From Pullibacteroides sp964436335 (GTDB lineage Bacteria > Bacteroidota > Bacteroidia > Bacteroidales > P3): a stretch of DNA of 7,369 nt. The notes below the pieces were generated by a model. The model saw nothing but the letters and a program-made list of their open reading frames with translations. It was not told the DNA's origin and did no database searches. This document shows positions 5,873 to 7,369 of this stretch, in pieces; position 1 is the first letter of the stretch; every line of letters begins with the position of its first letter. The DNA is taken from positions 1-7,369 of the forward strand of contig CAYTCD010000086.1 of NCBI GenBank assembly GCA_964436335.1, given 5' to 3'. Position numbers and translations under genes: made by a program.

Positions 5873-5880
5873 TACTTTTG
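5873..5880 (+). promoter_or_regulatory. -7 promoter element of the acetyltransferase-reductase operon
   Basis: TACTTTTG is an exact TAnnTTTG match, beginning 7 bases after the araC stop codon. Transcription would start near 5885, leaving a very short leader to the ATG at 5893, or about 20 nt to the ATG at 5905. No TTG -33 box is present; the 20-bp repeat occupies that position. Confidence 0.65.
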
Positions 5881-5892
5881 CACTCGAACTCA

Positions 5893-6468
5893 ATGGACGC
5901 TATTATGAAAGATATTTTTGAAAAAGACCGTAGCGGTGAAATGGTATCGCCGCATGAACCCGGCTATGAAGCTTTGATAGCCGATATTTTCACCACGATG
6001 AAACTGGCGACCGAAATGAATGACGGTTATAAAACGCCGCAGGAGGTACACAACTACATGAACCGCATTCTCGGTCAACCGCTTCCCGAAAGCACAACGG
6101 TATTACCGCCGTTTTACATTGATTACGGTAAACCCGTTTCCATCGGCGAACGGTGCTTTATTCAGCAGTGCTGCACTTTCTTTGGACGGGGCGGCATCAT
6201 CATCGGCAACGATGTTTTTATCGGCCCCAAATGCAATCTCATTACAATCAACCACGACCCGAATCCCGACAACCGTAGTGCCACCTACGGTCGTCCTATC
6301 GTGATTGAAGACAAGGTTTGGATAGGCATCAACGCTACGATTCTTCCCGGCGTGAAGATTGGATACGGGGCGATTGTAGGCGCGCAGAGTGTCGTCACAC
6401 ACGATGTTCCCCCTATGACCGTGGTGGGGGGCAACCCGGCTCGCATCATTAAAAAGATTGAACTATGA
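5893..6468 (+). CDS. Maltose/galactoside-type O-acetyltransferase (hexapeptide repeat, Maa/LacA/NodL group)
   Basis: Read from 5893 the protein has 191 residues. After a helical N-terminal region (MNDGYKTPQEVHNYMNRILG) comes a left-handed beta-helix of hexapeptide repeats: IGERCFIQQCC, IIIGNDVFIGPKCNLITINHD, IVIEDKVWIGINATILPGVKIG, then GAIVGAQSVVT and the closing VVGGNPARIIKKI. His121, in TINHD, matches the catalytic histidine of LacA/Maa. Family members transfer acetyl from acetyl-CoA to a sugar hydroxyl in the cytoplasm; the natural acceptor is usually unknown. The frame is open back to a TTG at 5878 inside the -7 box, which cannot be the start. The ATG at 5893 and the ATG at 5905 (MKDIFEKD, 187 residues) are both possible, and homologues I recall often begin like the latter. 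It overlaps the reductase gene by 4 bases (ATGA), so the two should be co-translated. Confidence 0.92.
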   Translation: MDAIMKDIFEKDRSGEMVSPHEPGYEALIADIFTTMKLATEMNDGYKTPQEVHNYMNRILGQPLPESTTVLPPFYIDYGKPVSIGERCFIQQCCTFFGRGGIIIGNDVFIGPKCNLITINHDPNPDNRSATYGRPIVIEDKVWIGINATILPGVKIGYGAIVGAQSVVTHDVPPMTVVGGNPARIIKKIEL

Positions 6469-7369
6469 ACAATGAGCGCAATATCAGTCGCCGCGGATTC
6501 CTTAAAACGGCAGTAGCCGTAGGCTCAGCCTTGAGTCTGCAACCGACGCTCGATAAGGTAAAAGCAGCGAATAGGGTATTGGATGCCCCGGTATCTTCCG
6601 ACCCAAAGATAGGACTACCCATCCGCCGGTTGGGAAACGGGCGCGCCGCCCTTGAGGTCTCCGCCCTTGGATTCGGCTGTATGGGACTGAACTACAACCG
6701 CTCCCAATCGCCCGACCGTCAAGCGTGCATCCGTCTTATCCGTGAGGCGGTGGAACAGGGCGTGACGCTTTTCGACACGGCCATTATCTACGGGCCTTTG
6801 CGAAACGAGATATTGGCGGGGGAAGCCTTGGCTCCCTACAAAGACCGCGTGATACTCACCACCAAATTCGGCCACGAAGTTGTTGACGGCAAGGGAACGG
6901 GGCGGCAGGACAGCAGCCGCGCCACCGTCCGCCGCTATTGTGAGGAGTCTTTACAGCGACTGCATCTCGATTCCATCCCCTTGTTCTACCAACACCGTTA
7001 CGATCCCCATACCCCGATTGAAGAAGTAGCCGAGACTATCGGAGAACTCATCCGGGAAGGAAAAGTGCAACGCTGGGGGCTGTGCGAGGTGAGCGCCGAC
7101 ACCATTCGCCGCGCCCATGCCGTGCAACCGCTTACCGCCATACAGAGCGAATATCATCTGATGCACCGGCTTGTGGAGGAAAACGGCGTGCTCGACACCT
7201 GCCGTGAACTGGGTATCGGCTTTGTGCCTTACAGCCCGATAAACCGCGGCTTTCTGGGCGGTTGCATCAACGAATACACGGTTTTTGACGCAAACAACGA
7301 CAACCGTCAGACGCTGCCCCGTTTCCAACCTGAAGCTATAAGGACCAACACTCGGATTGTAAACGCCTT
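6465..7369 (+). CDS. Aldo/keto reductase with Tat signal peptide, 3' end outside window
   Basis: The frame is open from the ATG at 6465 to the window edge: 301 codons plus two bases. The N-terminus has a twin-arginine motif, SRRGFLK at residues 8-14, followed by an Ala/Val/Leu stretch and a possible cleavage site near VKA-A (about residue 35), so export as a folded protein is predicted. The reductase domain begins near residue 53 (IRRLGNGRAALEVSALGFGCMGL). The catalytic tetrad is complete: Asp104 and Tyr109 in FDTAIIYG, Lys134 in TTKFG and His177 in YQHR. Such enzymes reduce aldehydes or ketones with NAD(P)H; an exported member must carry its cofactor with it or use another arrangement. It overlaps the acetyltransferase stop by 4 bases and so belongs to the same operon. 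The C-terminal cofactor-binding segment is not visible. Confidence 0.93.
   Translation, partial: MNNERNISRRGFLKTAVAVGSALSLQPTLDKVKAANRVLDAPVSSDPKIGLPIRRLGNGRAALEVSALGFGCMGLNYNRSQSPDRQACIRLIREAVEQGVTLFDTAIIYGPLRNEILAGEALAPYKDRVILTTKFGHEVVDGKGTGRQDSSRATVRRYCEESLQRLHLDSIPLFYQHRYDPHTPIEEVAETIGELIREGKVQRWGLCEVSADTIRRAHAVQPLTAIQSEYHLMHRLVEENGVLDTCRELGIGFVPYSPINRGFLGGCINEYTVFDANNDNRQTLPRFQPEAIRTNTRIVNA

Noticed and set aside
6615..7328. Minus-strand ORFs (86 and 125 codons) opposite the aldo/keto reductase
   Set aside because: The plus-strand frame is open throughout with a complete reductase tetrad, and the antisense products have no recognisable features.
1..7369. CRISPR arrays, insertion sequences, transposon ends or phage genes
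   Set aside because: No regularly spaced repeats, transposase or recombinase motifs, terminal inverted repeats or phage structural genes were seen. Apart from short hairpins, the only repeat I noticed is the 20-bp operator-like pair.

Overview
The window looks like chromosomal DNA of a gut-type Bacteroidales bacterium (Bacteroidota). Four promoter candidates carry the Bacteroidota -7 element TAnnTTTG (three exact, one 7/8), there are no clear Shine-Dalgarno sites, one protein is a lipoprotein with an acidic stretch after its lipobox cysteine, and the large peptidase has the HECLGH form of the M49 motif that I associate with Bacteroides dipeptidyl peptidase III. Genus cannot be fixed from the sequence alone.

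Layout. Positions 1-480 lie on the minus strand: the 5' part of thiD (thiamine salvage/biosynthesis kinase), cut by the window edge, preceded by tRNA-Arg(CCG). A divergent intergenic stretch (481-593) separates these from a plus-strand peptidase M49 gene (594-2624). A 317-base gap (2625-2941) follows. It holds a probable terminator, a compact foldable element ending in a T-run (possible small RNA) and little else. Next are a small lipoprotein with a carboxypeptidase-regulatory-like domain (2942-3454) and, after a long hairpin spanning its stop codon, a GTG-started gene whose protein carries uracil-DNA glycosylase (UDG) superfamily motifs (3494-4267), closed by a strong intrinsic terminator.

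Downstream of that terminator base composition becomes visibly more GC-rich. A perfect 10-bp inverted repeat and a near-consensus -7 box precede a second, unrelated-looking UDG-superfamily gene of the deoxyinosine glycosylase type (4464-4946). The last block is a regulator/operon module: an AraC-family regulator (5021-5866), a maltose/galactoside-type O-acetyltransferase (5893-6468) and, overlapping it by 4 bases, a Tat-signal aldo/keto reductase that runs off the window (6465-7369).

The most interesting signal is in this last block. A 20-bp sequence, TTTGARCCGCACAACAAAGC, occurs twice (4954-4973 and 5834-5853). Each copy ends exactly 19 bp before a perfect TAnnTTTG box, one in front of the araC gene and one in front of the acetyltransferase gene. 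It sits where the -33 box should be, is intergenic in one case and inside the araC 3' end in another reading frame in the other. It is a strong candidate for the operator of this AraC protein, giving autoregulation plus control of the acetyltransferase-reductase operon. No wholly new multi-gene system is evident. The proteins belong to known families, although the 3494-4267 UDG-like protein is uncharacterised as far as I can tell.
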